Positions 1 to 8,624 of a DNA stretch of 29,423 nucleotides are shown piece by piece. The translations under genes were made by a program, and so were the position numbers. This DNA is from DAIRFP01 sp036794995 (GTDB lineage: Bacteria > Desulfobacterota > Binatia > UBA9968). Under the pieces are notes generated by a model. It worked only from the letters and a program-made list of their open reading frames with translations, did no database searches and was not told the origin of the DNA. The stretch spans positions 1-29,423 of the forward strand of contig DAIRFP010000045.1 in the NCBI GenBank assembly GCA_036794995.1. Direction: 5' to 3'. Position 1 is the first letter of the stretch. Every line of letters begins with the position of its first letter.

Positions 1-2
1 AG

Positions 3-377
3 TTTATCTGCGTCGCCCGTTTGCCGGATTATAAATTCGCCATCGCGCGCCACTCCCGGCTGCGCAAGTGCGGTACGGCGAACATCTTCGCCGAGACGGG
101 CAGCGAGGTCTGGGGTATCGTCTACGATGTCGCCGATCAAGATCTCATCACCCTGGACAGTTTCGAAGACGGTTATCATCGAGAAAAATTGCTCGTGCAC
201 CCCGGCGATGACACCCAACCCTCCATCGAAGTCTTAGTTTACATCGCCGAAAAAGAAGATCAGGTCCCCTTACCCAACTTTGAATACAAGAAGCTGATCG
301 TCCAGGGCGCAAGACATTGGAAGGTTCCAGAAACTTATTGCTTGATGCTCGAGCAAATCCAGTCCGCGACCGAATAG
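3..377 (+). CDS. Gamma-glutamylcyclotransferase-like protein, 5'-truncated by the window
   Basis: The reading frame is open from the first complete codon at the window edge to a TAG at 375-377, so the true start lies upstream. The visible part reads FICVARLPDYKFAI, then SEVWGIVYDV, then LDSFEDGYHREKL. This is the normal order in the gamma-glutamylcyclotransferase (GGCT-like/AIG2) fold, where the acidic residue after the LDxF stretch is the usual catalytic glutamate (here in FED). About 20 N-terminal residues, including the family's YGSN-type substrate loop, are probably missing. Members release 5-oxoproline from gamma-glutamyl amino acids or peptides in the cytoplasm, but the substrate cannot be read from sequence. 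No partner gene is visible; the next gene lies 263 bp downstream on the same strand. Confidence 0.75.
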   Translation, partial: FICVARLPDYKFAIARHSRLRKCGTANIFAETGSEVWGIVYDVADQDLITLDSFEDGYHREKLLVHPGDDTQPSIEVLVYIAEKEDQVPLPNFEYKKLIVQGARHWKVPETYCLMLEQIQSATE

Positions 378-640
378 TCTTCACGCTTTCTCGAACCGCC
401 TGCCTTCTTTTATCCACCGGGCGGCAACAAGGACCGTGCAACGTCGTCAAGCCGCCTCGGGAAATTAGCCTACTAAAACCAGGAAATTCCTGATGGACTC
501 ATGCTCGAGTTCCCACTAACTTCACATTACTACGAAGGATCTCATGCGTTGGTCGACAACCAAGGGGTGAATCCACGGTAGACAAAGGCTCTTCCCTGCG
601 GTAGTGATTTTATAGTCCCGCGTTACTCAGTCACAGGCAG

Positions 641-3600
641 ATGGCCCTAAAAATCCAAGAACTGCGCGGCCGCGCCGCCGACATCGCGCGCCATCCGCGC
701 GGCCGCAAAATCGCCATCTGGTTTATCGCGATCCTGGGGTTGTTCTACCTCGTGGCCCTCGCCGCGCCGCCGCTGCTGAGAAATAAGCTCGCATCGGAGC
801 TATCTGCCAAGCTGCACCGGCCCGTCACCATCGAGCAAATTTGGTTTAATCCTTTTACGATGTCCCTGACGGTTCGCGGCTTTCTGATGAAGGAACGGGA
901 TGGATCGGCAACGGCGGTCTCCTTTGACGAGCTGTATGCCAACCTGGAGCTGCAGTCGCTGTTCCGCTGGGGCCCCGTCTTTAGGGACGCTCGGCTGACG
1001 AAGCCCTACATCAACCTGATCCGCAACGACGACCGCACTTACAACTTTACCGATTTGATCGAGGAGTTTACCAAGGGCCCTTCGAAAGACGCACCTAAGG
1101 AACCGCCGGGATCCACACCGCGATTCGCCGTCAATAACATTCAGGTGCTCGACGGGAGAATAGACTTCGACGATCGACCAGAACAGACCAAGCACGTCGT
1201 CTCCGCCATCAAGATCGGCGTGCCCTTCGTTTCCAGCATACCCTCTCATGTAGATATCACCGTGCATCCCGAGCTGCACGCGCTGGTCAACGACGCGCCG
1301 TTGGACATCGACGGCGAGACCAAGCCGTTCAAGGATTCCCGGGAAAGCACGATTCAGCTCGACATCGACAAGTTGCAGATTCCGAAGTATGTCGAATACT
1401 CGCCGGTGGAGCTGAATTTCAAAGTTCCCTCCGGGCAACTCAACAGCAAGCTCACGGTCACCTTCAGAACCAGCAAAGACAAGCCGTCCGAGCTCTCGAT
1501 TTCCGGCAACTTTGGGATCGAGAAACTTATACTGCAAGAAAAAACTGACGTACCGATTCTCAATTTGTCTAGCCTCGATGTCGCCATCGAGACCGTTGAG
1601 GCTTTTGCCCGAAAAGCAAATTTGAAATCCGTCAAAGTAACGGGGCCGGAGCTGCATGTGACCCGCAACCGCGATGGCACCTTGAACCTGACTTCGCTGA
1701 TTGCTGAGAGCAAAGCCGAAAAAGCTCCGGAGCAGAAAACCGATGAGAAGCCCTTCGGTTACCGGGTTGAAGAGGTCGTCGTCGATCAGGGAAAAGTAAT
1801 CTTCATCGATCGCGGTCCGGAACGGCCTTTTCAAACGCGACTGGAAAACATCCACGCCGGCGTCAAAGGCCTGACCAACGATCCCGGCCAGAAAGCCACA
1901 ACCGAAATTTCCTTCCAGACCGAAGCCAAGGAACAGTTTAATCATACCGGCACGCTTCAGCTTCTGCCGCTGCTGGCCGAAGGCCAGATCGAGGTTAAAA
2001 GCCTTCAGCTCAAAGGACTTCGTCCCTATTACGAGAGCGTTGTCGGGCTCGACATTACAGAAGGGCTGCTGGATCTCACCACTCGCTTTGCCGTCGCGCA
2101 AAAAGAGGACAAGCAGCTGGACACAAAACTGGCCGACCTGAACGCCGCCTTACGATCGCTCAGGCTGGACGTGCCCGGCGATCGTGAGCCGCTTTGGCGG
2201 GCTCCATTGCTGGCCATAAAGGACACCACCGTTGACGTCGAGAAAAAGTCGATTGTTATCGGTTCCTTTGAGAGCCGGGACGGCAACGGCTTTATCCGCC
2301 GCGACAAGGATGGCAACATCAGCTTCGCTAGAGTTATCAAAACGCAGGCCCCTAATCCCAACGAGACCAAAAAGCCCAAACCGGAAGATACGGCAGAGTG
2401 GGCCGTAGCAATGAAGCGCATGGCGATGGACCGCTTTCGAATTATTTTTGAAGACCGCCTGTTGAATCCCCCGGCGCGCACCACCCTTTCGGTTATATCG
2501 GCGCGGGGAGACAATATTTCCAACGCTAAAAATTCCCGCGCCAGAGTCCGGATCCAATCCGCCATCAACAACAAGGGACGTTTGAACCTGGCGGGAACTC
2601 TGGGGACGCGTCCGGTTGCGGGGCGCTTAAACGTCGATGCTCAAGGTATCGAGGTCGTCCCGTTTCAACCTTATCTCGCCGATCAGATCAATTTCTCGGT
2701 CACCGGCGGCGAGGTCGGCAGCAAAGGCGTTCTCAATTTCGATCTCAGCGATGCGGGCACGCCCAAAATCGAATACCAAGGCGGCGTCCAAGTGGCGAAC
2801 TTCGCCTCCATTGAAAAGGATGGTTCTCAGGATCTGCTCAAATGGAAATTGTTGGATCTTGGCGGCATGCAGTTCGCTCTGCAGCCCATGTTAATTCGGA
2901 TCAACGAAATCAATCTCGCTGAGTTCTACGCGCGGATGATCCTCAGCGCCGATGGCAAGCTTAATTTGCAAAACTTAACCACCCCGAAAACTTCGACAAA
3001 CGAAACCGCCGAGGCAAAAGCTGCGAAGCAAGCCGAACCGGCCGCTGCCGCGCCTTCCGGTGAGAAACAAATTTCCATCGGCAAAATCAATCTAAAGGCG
3101 GGCAATGTCTATTTCAGCGACTTTTTCGTCAAGCCTAACTACTCGGCGAATCTTACGGGAGTGGAAGGGTCGATTTCCGAGCTCAAACCGGACACCCCCG
3201 GCGATCTCGCGATCCAGGCAAAGCTCGACAACGCGGCCCCCGTCGATATTCAGGGCAAACTCAACCCGCTGTCCAAAGAGTTATATATGGACATTGCCGC
3301 CGAGGCCAGAGACATCGAGCTCAATCCCATGTCGCCCTACTCGGTCAAGTACGTGGGTTATGGCATCGAGCGGGGGACACTCACGTTTAAAGTCAAATAC
3401 AAAGTCGAGAACCGCAAACTAGACGCGCAGAATCAGATTATTCTCAACCAGTTGACCTTCGGCGAAAAGGTCGAGAGTCCCACCGCTACGAAGCTGCCGG
3501 TATTGCTGGCCGTCGGGTTGTTGAAAGATCGTAACGGGGTGATCGACGTCAACCTGCCGATCAGCGGCTCCCTGGACAGCCCCGAGTTCAGCGTCGGCGG

Positions 3601-4264
3601 AATTATATTGCGAATCATCATCAACATTATCACCCGGGCGGTAACCTCTCCTTTCGCCCTGCTCGGGGCGGCTTTCGGCGGAGGGAGCGGCGGGGAGTTG
3701 AGCTATATCGAGTTCGACTACGGCCGTGCCAATCTATCCCAGAGTGCTGAAGCAAAAATTAAATCGCTGGCGACGGCGATGAACAACCGGCCCGCCCTCA
3801 AACTGGACATCAGCGGTCGCGTGGACTCGGTTAACGACGGCGAGGGCCTAAAGCGAACCTCCGTCGAACGCAAAGTGAAAGCGCAGAAGATGAAGGAGCT
3901 GGTGCGGCAAGGAACCGCGCCCAAATCAGTGGACGACGTGCAAGTCGACAAACCCGAATACGAGCGTTACCTCAAAGCGGCATACGGCGACGAGAGCTTC
4001 CCAAAACCACGAAACGTCATCGGTCTGGCTGTAGACTTACCGGTCGCCGAGATGGAAAGCCTGATGCTCAAGAACGCACAAGCCACCGACGACGACCTGC
4101 GCGAGTTGGCTAACCGACGCGCTCAAGTGGTCCGCGACCGCTTGATCGCGAGCGGGCAGGTCACGGCGGATCGCCTCTCCATCGTGGCGGCAAAGCCGGT
4201 TTCTTCGGAAGAACAAGAAAAAATTAAAGCCCGGACCAGCCGTGTAGACTTTTCGTTGAGATGA
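641..4264 (+). CDS. DUF748 (AsmA-like) envelope protein with C-terminal OmpA-like region
   Basis: The product has 1207 residues. A single N-terminal membrane anchor lies at about residues 24-46 (KIAIWFIAILGLFYLVALAA), followed by the KLHRPVTIEQIWFNPF segment typical of AsmA/DUF748 proteins. Long beta-rich repeats fill the middle. At about 950-1000 comes the LLKDRNGVIDVNLPISGSLDSP signature of DUF748 C-terminal repeats, and after a Gly-rich linker an OmpA-like segment starts near residue 1018 (YIEFDYGRANLS) and finishes with LANRRAQVVRDRLIASG. An insert of about 90 residues splits the OmpA-like part. The AsmA-like superfamily includes periplasm-spanning lipid-transport and outer-membrane assembly factors, so an envelope role is inferred; the exact function is unknown. 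The start is ATG without a strong ribosome site. It appears monocistronic. Confidence 0.85.
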   Translation: MALKIQELRGRAADIARHPRGRKIAIWFIAILGLFYLVALAAPPLLRNKLASELSAKLHRPVTIEQIWFNPFTMSLTVRGFLMKERDGSATAVSFDELYANLELQSLFRWGPVFRDARLTKPYINLIRNDDRTYNFTDLIEEFTKGPSKDAPKEPPGSTPRFAVNNIQVLDGRIDFDDRPEQTKHVVSAIKIGVPFVSSIPSHVDITVHPELHALVNDAPLDIDGETKPFKDSRESTIQLDIDKLQIPKYVEYSPVELNFKVPSGQLNSKLTVTFRTSKDKPSELSISGNFGIEKLILQEKTDVPILNLSSLDVAIETVEAFARKANLKSVKVTGPELHVTRNRDGTLNLTSLIAESKAEKAPEQKTDEKPFGYRVEEVVVDQGKVIFIDRGPERPFQTRLENIHAGVKGLTNDPGQKATTEISFQTEAKEQFNHTGTLQLLPLLAEGQIEVKSLQLKGLRPYYESVVGLDITEGLLDLTTRFAVAQKEDKQLDTKLADLNAALRSLRLDVPGDREPLWRAPLLAIKDTTVDVEKKSIVIGSFESRDGNGFIRRDKDGNISFARVIKTQAPNPNETKKPKPEDTAEWAVAMKRMAMDRFRIIFEDRLLNPPARTTLSVISARGDNISNAKNSRARVRIQSAINNKGRLNLAGTLGTRPVAGRLNVDAQGIEVVPFQPYLADQINFSVTGGEVGSKGVLNFDLSDAGTPKIEYQGGVQVANFASIEKDGSQDLLKWKLLDLGGMQFALQPMLIRINEINLAEFYARMILSADGKLNLQNLTTPKTSTNETAEAKAAKQAEPAAAAPSGEKQISIGKINLKAGNVYFSDFFVKPNYSANLTGVEGSISELKPDTPGDLAIQAKLDNAAPVDIQGKLNPLSKELYMDIAAEARDIELNPMSPYSVKYVGYGIERGTLTFKVKYKVENRKLDAQNQIILNQLTFGEKVESPTATKLPVLLAVGLLKDRNGVIDVNLPISGSLDSPEFSVGGIILRIIINIITRAVTSPFALLGAAFGGGSGGELSYIEFDYGRANLSQSAEAKIKSLATAMNNRPALKLDISGRVDSVNDGEGLKRTSVERKVKAQKMKELVRQGTAPKSVDDVQVDKPEYERYLKAAYGDESFPKPRNVIGLAVDLPVAEMESLMLKNAQATDDDLRELANRRAQVVRDRLIASGQVTADRLSIVAAKPVSSEEQEKIKARTSRVDFSLR

Positions 4265-4365
4265 GCGCGACATCCTCTTCCACTGTCAAAAAATCACCGT
4301 TTTAACCCGTGGCAGCAGGCTGAGTTGTGGAACTGGGTCCTTTCGTATAAGCTTGCGGTGTTTCC

Positions 4366-4371
4366 AGGAGG
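4366..4371 (+). promoter_or_regulatory. Shine-Dalgarno AGGAGG setting the start at 4379
   Basis: A perfect AGGAGG lies 7 nt before the ATG at 4379. The in-frame ATG at 4373 is only 1 nt away and cannot use it, and upstream in-frame starts have no ribosome site. A TATAAG at 4346-4351 is a weak -10 candidate for the same gene. Confidence 0.7.
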
Positions 4372-4378
4372 AATGTTC

Positions 4379-4624
4379 ATGTCACAACCCAAAAAGTCCG
4401 CCAACCCCAAAGTTACGATCATCGCAAGCAAGGGGGCCAATCAAGCGATCAATTATCTTTTGGAAGACCGTGACGAGTTGGAATGGTTGGTGGCCATCGG
4501 CCGCAACCACAAGGGTGACATCTTCTTCTACGACACTGGCGGTGACATCATCCAGGACTTGGGAGCGCTGGAGTACGTCAAAGAACGAATCCTGAGAGAC
4601 TATTTCGGTGAAACCGACGACTAA
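4379..4624 (+). CDS. Small hypothetical protein, 81 residues
   Basis: I do not recognise a family. The start is set by the perfect AGGAGG 7 nt upstream. The protein begins MSQPKKSANPKVTIIASKG, carries a central helix-strand stretch (ELEWLVAIGRN, GDIFFYDTGGD) and ends acidic (YFGETDD). It has no signal peptide or membrane segment, so it is probably cytoplasmic. Base composition and the good ribosome site argue for a real, well-translated gene. It is followed at once by a 6-bp hairpin and converges on the UbiD-family gene. No function is proposed. Confidence 0.7.
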   Translation: MSQPKKSANPKVTIIASKGANQAINYLLEDRDELEWLVAIGRNHKGDIFFYDTGGDIIQDLGALEYVKERILRDYFGETDD

Positions 4625-4626
4625 GA

Positions 4627-4646
4627 CCGGTTATTAGTCGAACCGG
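4627..4646 (+). terminator. Hairpin just after the 81-residue gene
   Basis: CCGGTT at 4627-4632 pairs perfectly with AACCGG at 4641-4646 across an 8-nt loop, starting 3 nt after the TAA stop. There is no U-run after it, so intrinsic termination is only possible, not shown. Confidence 0.35.
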
Positions 4647-4681
4647 CATCTCTGATCTACCAAGCACGCAAAGTTTAGTTT

Positions 4682-4702
4682 CGAGATTTGCAATTCGAAA
4701 TT
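4682..4702. repeat. Possible remnant of a 7-bp repeat (CGARATT), three units
   Basis: CGAGATT, TGCAATT and CGAAATT follow one another without a gap between two convergent genes. The pattern resembles the clearer heptamer arrays elsewhere in this window, but three degenerate AT-rich units could arise by chance. The stretch is also a partial palindrome (TTTCGA, then TTCGAAA). Confidence 0.3.
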
Positions 4703-4778
4703 TCTTCCTTCCCGCGCTTTACTTTGCGGGAGACCTATGGCCGATCTCTTTTCCGCAAGAATTTCAAATATCTTTTAG

Positions 4779-6215
4779 CTAGCTTTTGAGTCCTGGGATT
4801 TTTGGCTTGTATCGCAGCGGTGGCGAGCCTTCCGGCAGGTAATCTTCCAATTTCACAGTCTCCCAGCCCACTGGCCGGAGGCGTTCAAACTCCGAGCGGC
4901 GTTTGGGATCGCACTCAGGCGGTTTGGTGGCATCGATGATCACTTTGCCGCCGATGCGATGCCAACCTGGAGCCCCTGGAGCGCCGAATTCCGGACACGA
5001 CGGATCCATCGCGTGGATTTTAGCTCCCGGGATCACGACGATGTCCTCCTGCGGATTCACCCGCGTCGAAATCGCCCACAGAACTTCCGCGTAATTGAAG
5101 ATATCCACATCTTCATCGACCGCGATGGCGACCTTCGGATGCTGATACTCGCTGGAAAGGACCGCTAACAGCACGTTGCGCGCTTCGCCGTAGTAACGCG
5201 GATTCATCTGCACCACGACGCCGAAAATTCCCGGCAAGACCAGAACGTTTTTCACATCCGCGAAACCGCCCACGGTCCTGACCCGGCGGAGAATCTGCGC
5301 CGACATCGGGACTTTGTGATAAACACAGCCTTCCACTTCGGTACCGTTCTGGACATTCTTGAAGATCGCATCCCGGCGCATAGTGATCGCCTTGATGTTG
5401 ACGATGGGGTTCATCCCGGCGCCGGTGAGATAATAGTCCTGGAATTCACTGAAGGGTCCTTCAGGCTCTCGCGTCTTGGGCGGAATCTCGCCTTCCAAGA
5501 TGATCTCCGCGTGAGCCGGCACCTCGAGGTCGACGGTTTCGCACTTGACCAGCTCCACCTCTTCCCGCAGCAGCGCCGAGGCAATTTCGAGCTCGTCCAC
5601 GCCATAGTGCGTGGTCGTCGCCGCGGCAAAGTAGTACATGGGATGATGGCCGATCATAATCGCCACGGGCATAGGCTTATCTTGCGTTTCGTACATTTGA
5701 TAATTGGCCCAGGCGTGACGCGGATAGAGGAGAATGCCAAATTTCTTGGCATCTTTCATCATCAGGCGATGAAAGCTCAAATTGCGGCGGCCGGTTTCCG
5801 GATTCTTCGTGATCATCAACCCCGAGCCGATGTAAGGACCGCCGTCGCGGATGCCCGCTTGATGGATCGGCATCTTCGTAACATCGACCTTGTCGCCGGT
5901 CAGGATCCGCTCCTTGACCGGAGCCGTATTCACGAGCCGCGTCGTGCCGAGCCGTTCAGTGCGGCGGACAAATTCCGGGATCATCTCGTCACGATGCGTG
6001 CCGAATGCCGCCGGCGCGAGGGAGACGTCGCCCGGTGCCTGGCCCAAACATCGCCATCCGGGGAAACCTGCCACGTCCTCGAAAAGCAGCGCCCGGTCCC
6101 GGGCCTGCCAGAGCAATGCGCCCATCTGGCTGCGTGGATCCACCGGCTTCTTTATGCGTGCCAACAATCCGGCTTCATCCAATTGGTTGATCCAGGAGCG
6201 CATGTCTTGCGCCAT
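4779..6215 (-). CDS. UbiD-family (de)carboxylase
   Basis: The 478-residue product belongs to the UbiD family, which uses prenylated FMN made by UbiX to remove or add carboxyl groups on aromatic or unsaturated acids. The catalytic Glu-Arg-Glu set is readable: Arg150 in LSFHRLMM, and Glu252 and Glu257 in PEGPFSEFQDYY. Length matches the family. The start ATG has AAGGAG at 6223-6228, 7 nt upstream. No ubiX-like gene, ubiquinone genes or other pathway genes flank it, so a stand-alone aromatic-acid decarboxylase is as likely as a quinone enzyme; the substrate is unknown. It is divergent from the MFS gene at 6458, and the spacer holds an inverted pair of heptamer arrays. Confidence 0.9.
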   Translation of the reverse strand: MAQDMRSWINQLDEAGLLARIKKPVDPRSQMGALLWQARDRALLFEDVAGFPGWRCLGQAPGDVSLAPAAFGTHRDEMIPEFVRRTERLGTTRLVNTAPVKERILTGDKVDVTKMPIHQAGIRDGGPYIGSGLMITKNPETGRRNLSFHRLMMKDAKKFGILLYPRHAWANYQMYETQDKPMPVAIMIGHHPMYYFAAATTTHYGVDELEIASALLREEVELVKCETVDLEVPAHAEIILEGEIPPKTREPEGPFSEFQDYYLTGAGMNPIVNIKAITMRRDAIFKNVQNGTEVEGCVYHKVPMSAQILRRVRTVGGFADVKNVLVLPGIFGVVVQMNPRYYGEARNVLLAVLSSEYQHPKVAIAVDEDVDIFNYAEVLWAISTRVNPQEDIVVIPGAKIHAMDPSCPEFGAPGAPGWHRIGGKVIIDATKPPECDPKRRSEFERLRPVGWETVKLEDYLPEGSPPLRYKPKIPGLKS

Positions 6216-6316
6216 AACATTTCTCCTTCATGGGAAAATATTAGCCCAGCTGTCCCACCCATAACATGGAGCTAGTTTGATCACCAAGGGGACTCCTTGC
6301 TCGCACGAGCAAGGAC

Positions 6317-6401
6317 GTTCAAAGTTTAACGTTCAAGGTTCAAGGTGTTCGGACCAAGGAATGGCCTTGATACTTTGAACTTTGAACCTGGAACCTTGAA
6401 C
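6317..6401. repeat. Inverted pair of 7-bp repeat arrays (TCAARGT units)
   Basis: From 6317 the left arm reads in 7-bp steps GTTCAAA, GTTTAAC, GTTCAAG, GTTCAAG, then a diverged GTGTTCG. From 6365 the right arm reads CCTTGAT, ACTTTGA, ACTTTGA, ACCTGGA, ACCTTGA, AC. The right-arm unit is the reverse complement of the left-arm unit, so the arms can pair into a long imperfect hairpin. The element sits between the divergent ubiD-like and MFS genes. A 7-bp period would shift the reading frame, so it is not coding. Confidence 0.8.
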
Positions 6402-6457
6402 TACTTGCCTGCGGGCTTGATTGACTCGGAGCCATAATTCATCTAGTTTCCGGCCTA

Positions 6458-7678
6458 ATGTTTTCACTCACCTCCATGTTCGGCCTCGGTGAGCTGTCGC
6501 GCGATCGCAGTCGCGCCCTGAGCATCGTCTATGCGGCGAGCATCTCTTTGATGATGGGTGTGAACTTCATTCAGCCGGCTTTGCCGGCATTGACCGAACC
6601 CTTCGGCGTCAGTGACTCAGCACTATCCTTGATGATGACCGTGTTCACCGCGCCGGCGATTGTGCTATCGCCGATCTTCGGCGTCATCGCCGATCTTTAC
6701 GGCCGCCGCCTGCTGCTGGCGGGCGGGCTGATACTTTTTGGGATCTTCGGAACGGCCATGGCCTTCGCACCTACCTTCAGCTGGCTCTTGGTCCTCCGGA
6801 CCATTCAAGGTATCGGATTCAGCGCGGTCATTCCTCTCACCATCGTGCTGATTGGCGATCTGCTCGAAGGAGACAAGGAGATCGGTGGCCAGGGGCTGAA
6901 GGTTTTTCTCGACCGGATCGGCTACTTGATCTTCCCCCCGCTCGGAGGTTTGCTTGCCGCCATCGCTTGGTTCTGGCCCTTTGTTTTCTATGTCCTAACG
7001 ATTCCGGTGGGTTTCGCCGCGCTTATTTGGATGCCGGAAACCAAAGGCACAAACAGCGACGGCACCAGGGCCTATCTCGGCGACGTGTTGCGCCTCGCCC
7101 GGCACCCGCGCCTTATGGTCGCCTTTTCGGCGGGCTTTTTGCGTTTTTTTCTCGACTACGGATTCTTGACTTATTTTCCACTTTTTCTGGTGCGCACCAG
7201 CGGCGTCTCAACGGCGATGGCGGGATTCCTTTATGTCTTCTTCTCCATCGGCGCGATGATCACCGCGAGTCAAGCCGGCCGCATCGCCGCGGGACGGGAC
7301 AAGGCCCATATTTTGTTCGTTGCCTTTATCGTCAGCGGCGCCGCCGTGGTGCTCGTGCCTGTGGTGCCGGGTGTTTGGCTGGTGGGATGCGTGCTGTTTT
7401 TCTACGGGCTAGCCAACGGCGTTATTTCACCCATGCAGAAAAGTCTTTTGACCCAGAATGCCCCCGCCGAGATGCGCGGCGGCATCGTTTCCTTCGATCG
7501 GTTGATTCAACAGATCTCGAAAACGACCTCCACCACCATCGTGGGTTTGCTCCTCGTGTCGGCCAGCCTGTCGACTATTTTTTGGTTCCTGGGAATTCTT
7601 TCTTTTATCAGTGTCGGGTTGATGGCTTGTCTACTACCGAAACCAAAGCCCGTCATGTCCAGCCAAGGGATTTCCTGA
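6458..7678 (+). CDS. MFS transporter (DHA1-like, 12 membrane segments)
   Basis: The 406-residue product has about twelve hydrophobic segments and the MFS motif A (GVIADLYGRR, residues 75-84) between segments 2 and 3, as in proton-coupled drug or metabolite exporters. The N-terminal FIQPALPALTEPFGVS also fits the DHA1 type. A start at 6458 places about 20 polar residues before the first segment; no clear ribosome site precedes it. It faces away from the UbiD-family gene across the heptamer hairpin and converges on the CDF gene with a 27-bp gap. The substrate is unknown; export of an aromatic compound handled by the neighbouring decarboxylase is only a guess. Confidence 0.85.
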   Translation: MFSLTSMFGLGELSRDRSRALSIVYAASISLMMGVNFIQPALPALTEPFGVSDSALSLMMTVFTAPAIVLSPIFGVIADLYGRRLLLAGGLILFGIFGTAMAFAPTFSWLLVLRTIQGIGFSAVIPLTIVLIGDLLEGDKEIGGQGLKVFLDRIGYLIFPPLGGLLAAIAWFWPFVFYVLTIPVGFAALIWMPETKGTNSDGTRAYLGDVLRLARHPRLMVAFSAGFLRFFLDYGFLTYFPLFLVRTSGVSTAMAGFLYVFFSIGAMITASQAGRIAAGRDKAHILFVAFIVSGAAVVLVPVVPGVWLVGCVLFFYGLANGVISPMQKSLLTQNAPAEMRGGIVSFDRLIQQISKTTSTTIVGLLLVSASLSTIFWFLGILSFISVGLMACLLPKPKPVMSSQGIS

Positions 7679-7705
7679 AGCGGTTACCGATGGTCTCATC
7701 GATCC

Positions 7706-8578
7706 TTAGAATGCTTTGAACTCCTGCTCTTCGCGGCTTTCTACTTCCAACTGAATCGTGGTGTGCTCGATGTTGAAGCGTTCCTTGAGCGTATCCTCGA
7801 TGCCGTTCAGCACCTGGTGAAAGTCGCCGCCGTTTTCAACCACCGCGTGGGCGCTCAAGGTGAAGAGATCCGAGGTCACCGCCCAAACATGCAGATCATG
7901 GACCTTGCTGACCCCTTCGACTTCTTCCAGCGCTTGTTGAACGTCTTCGAGCCGGATCCCCTTCGGCACGGCCTGCATGAGCACGCTCAATGATTCCTTG
8001 ACCAGACTCCAAGAGGAATGGAGAATCAAAAGGCCGATCAGAACGCTGATCAACGGATCAGCGACATACCAACCGGTCAACAGCATAATCAGACCGGCGA
8101 CAATTGCCCCGACGGAGCCCAACGCGTCGCTGACGATGTGCAAGAAGGCGCCGCGCAGATTCAAATTGTGGTGGTGTGAATCGTAAAGGACGGCGCCCGC
8201 GACGATATTCACGACCAAGCCCAGCGACGCGACGATCATCATGCCCTGACTTGCGACTTCGGGAGGATTGAAGAAGCGATTATAAGCCGCTGCAAAAATG
8301 ACGCCGACAATCAACCATAGCATCAACCCATTGAACAGGGCGGCGAGGATCTCCACGCGATGATAGCCATAGGTGCTGCTTACCGTCGCCGGTCGTTTGG
8401 CGATACGGAAAGCGAACAGACTCAAAGCCAGCGCCGCGATATCGGACAACATGTGCCCGGCATCCGAAAGGAGAGCCAGGCTATTGGTCAAAAATCCGCC
8501 AATCACCTCGGCAAAAAAATAGATGCTGCTGATGGCTAGTGCGAGTCGTAAGCGGCGCGTTTCGGTATGTCGATTCAC
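7706..8578 (-). CDS. Cation diffusion facilitator (CzcD/ZnT-like zinc exporter)
   Basis: A 290-residue, six-segment CDF transporter that exchanges Zn2+, Co2+ or Cd2+ for protons across the inner membrane. Metal-site residues are intact: His42 and Asp46 in GHMLSD of segment 2, and His147 and Asp151 in HIVSDALGS of segment 5. The HxxxD pair in both places is the zinc-type pattern. A short His-rich loop (DSHHHN) precedes segment 5, and a C-terminal cytoplasmic ferredoxin-like domain starts at about residue 210 (VHDLHVWAV). The start is GTG at 8576-8578 with a poor ribosome site. It lies 46 bp downstream of mltA on the same strand and may be cotranscribed. Confidence 0.92.
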   Translation of the reverse strand: MNRHTETRRLRLALAISSIYFFAEVIGGFLTNSLALLSDAGHMLSDIAALALSLFAFRIAKRPATVSSTYGYHRVEILAALFNGLMLWLIVGVIFAAAYNRFFNPPEVASQGMMIVASLGLVVNIVAGAVLYDSHHHNLNLRGAFLHIVSDALGSVGAIVAGLIMLLTGWYVADPLISVLIGLLILHSSWSLVKESLSVLMQAVPKGIRLEDVQQALEEVEGVSKVHDLHVWAVTSDLFTLSAHAVVENGGDFHQVLNGIEDTLKERFNIEHTTIQLEVESREEQEFKAF

Positions 8579-8624
8579 GTGTGCAAAGGGTACTCCGCCT
8601 GAGGCATTCGCTCAAGAGCCGGTG

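Noticed and set aside
800..2101. Long minus-strand open frame (433 codons) inside the DUF748 gene
   Set aside because: It lies wholly antisense to a convincing protein and has no family features; it is a base-composition shadow.
5316..6275. Plus-strand open frame of 319 codons opposite the UbiD-family gene
   Set aside because: The minus strand has the catalytic residues and a ribosome site; the plus frame is rich in His and Arg and unlike protein.
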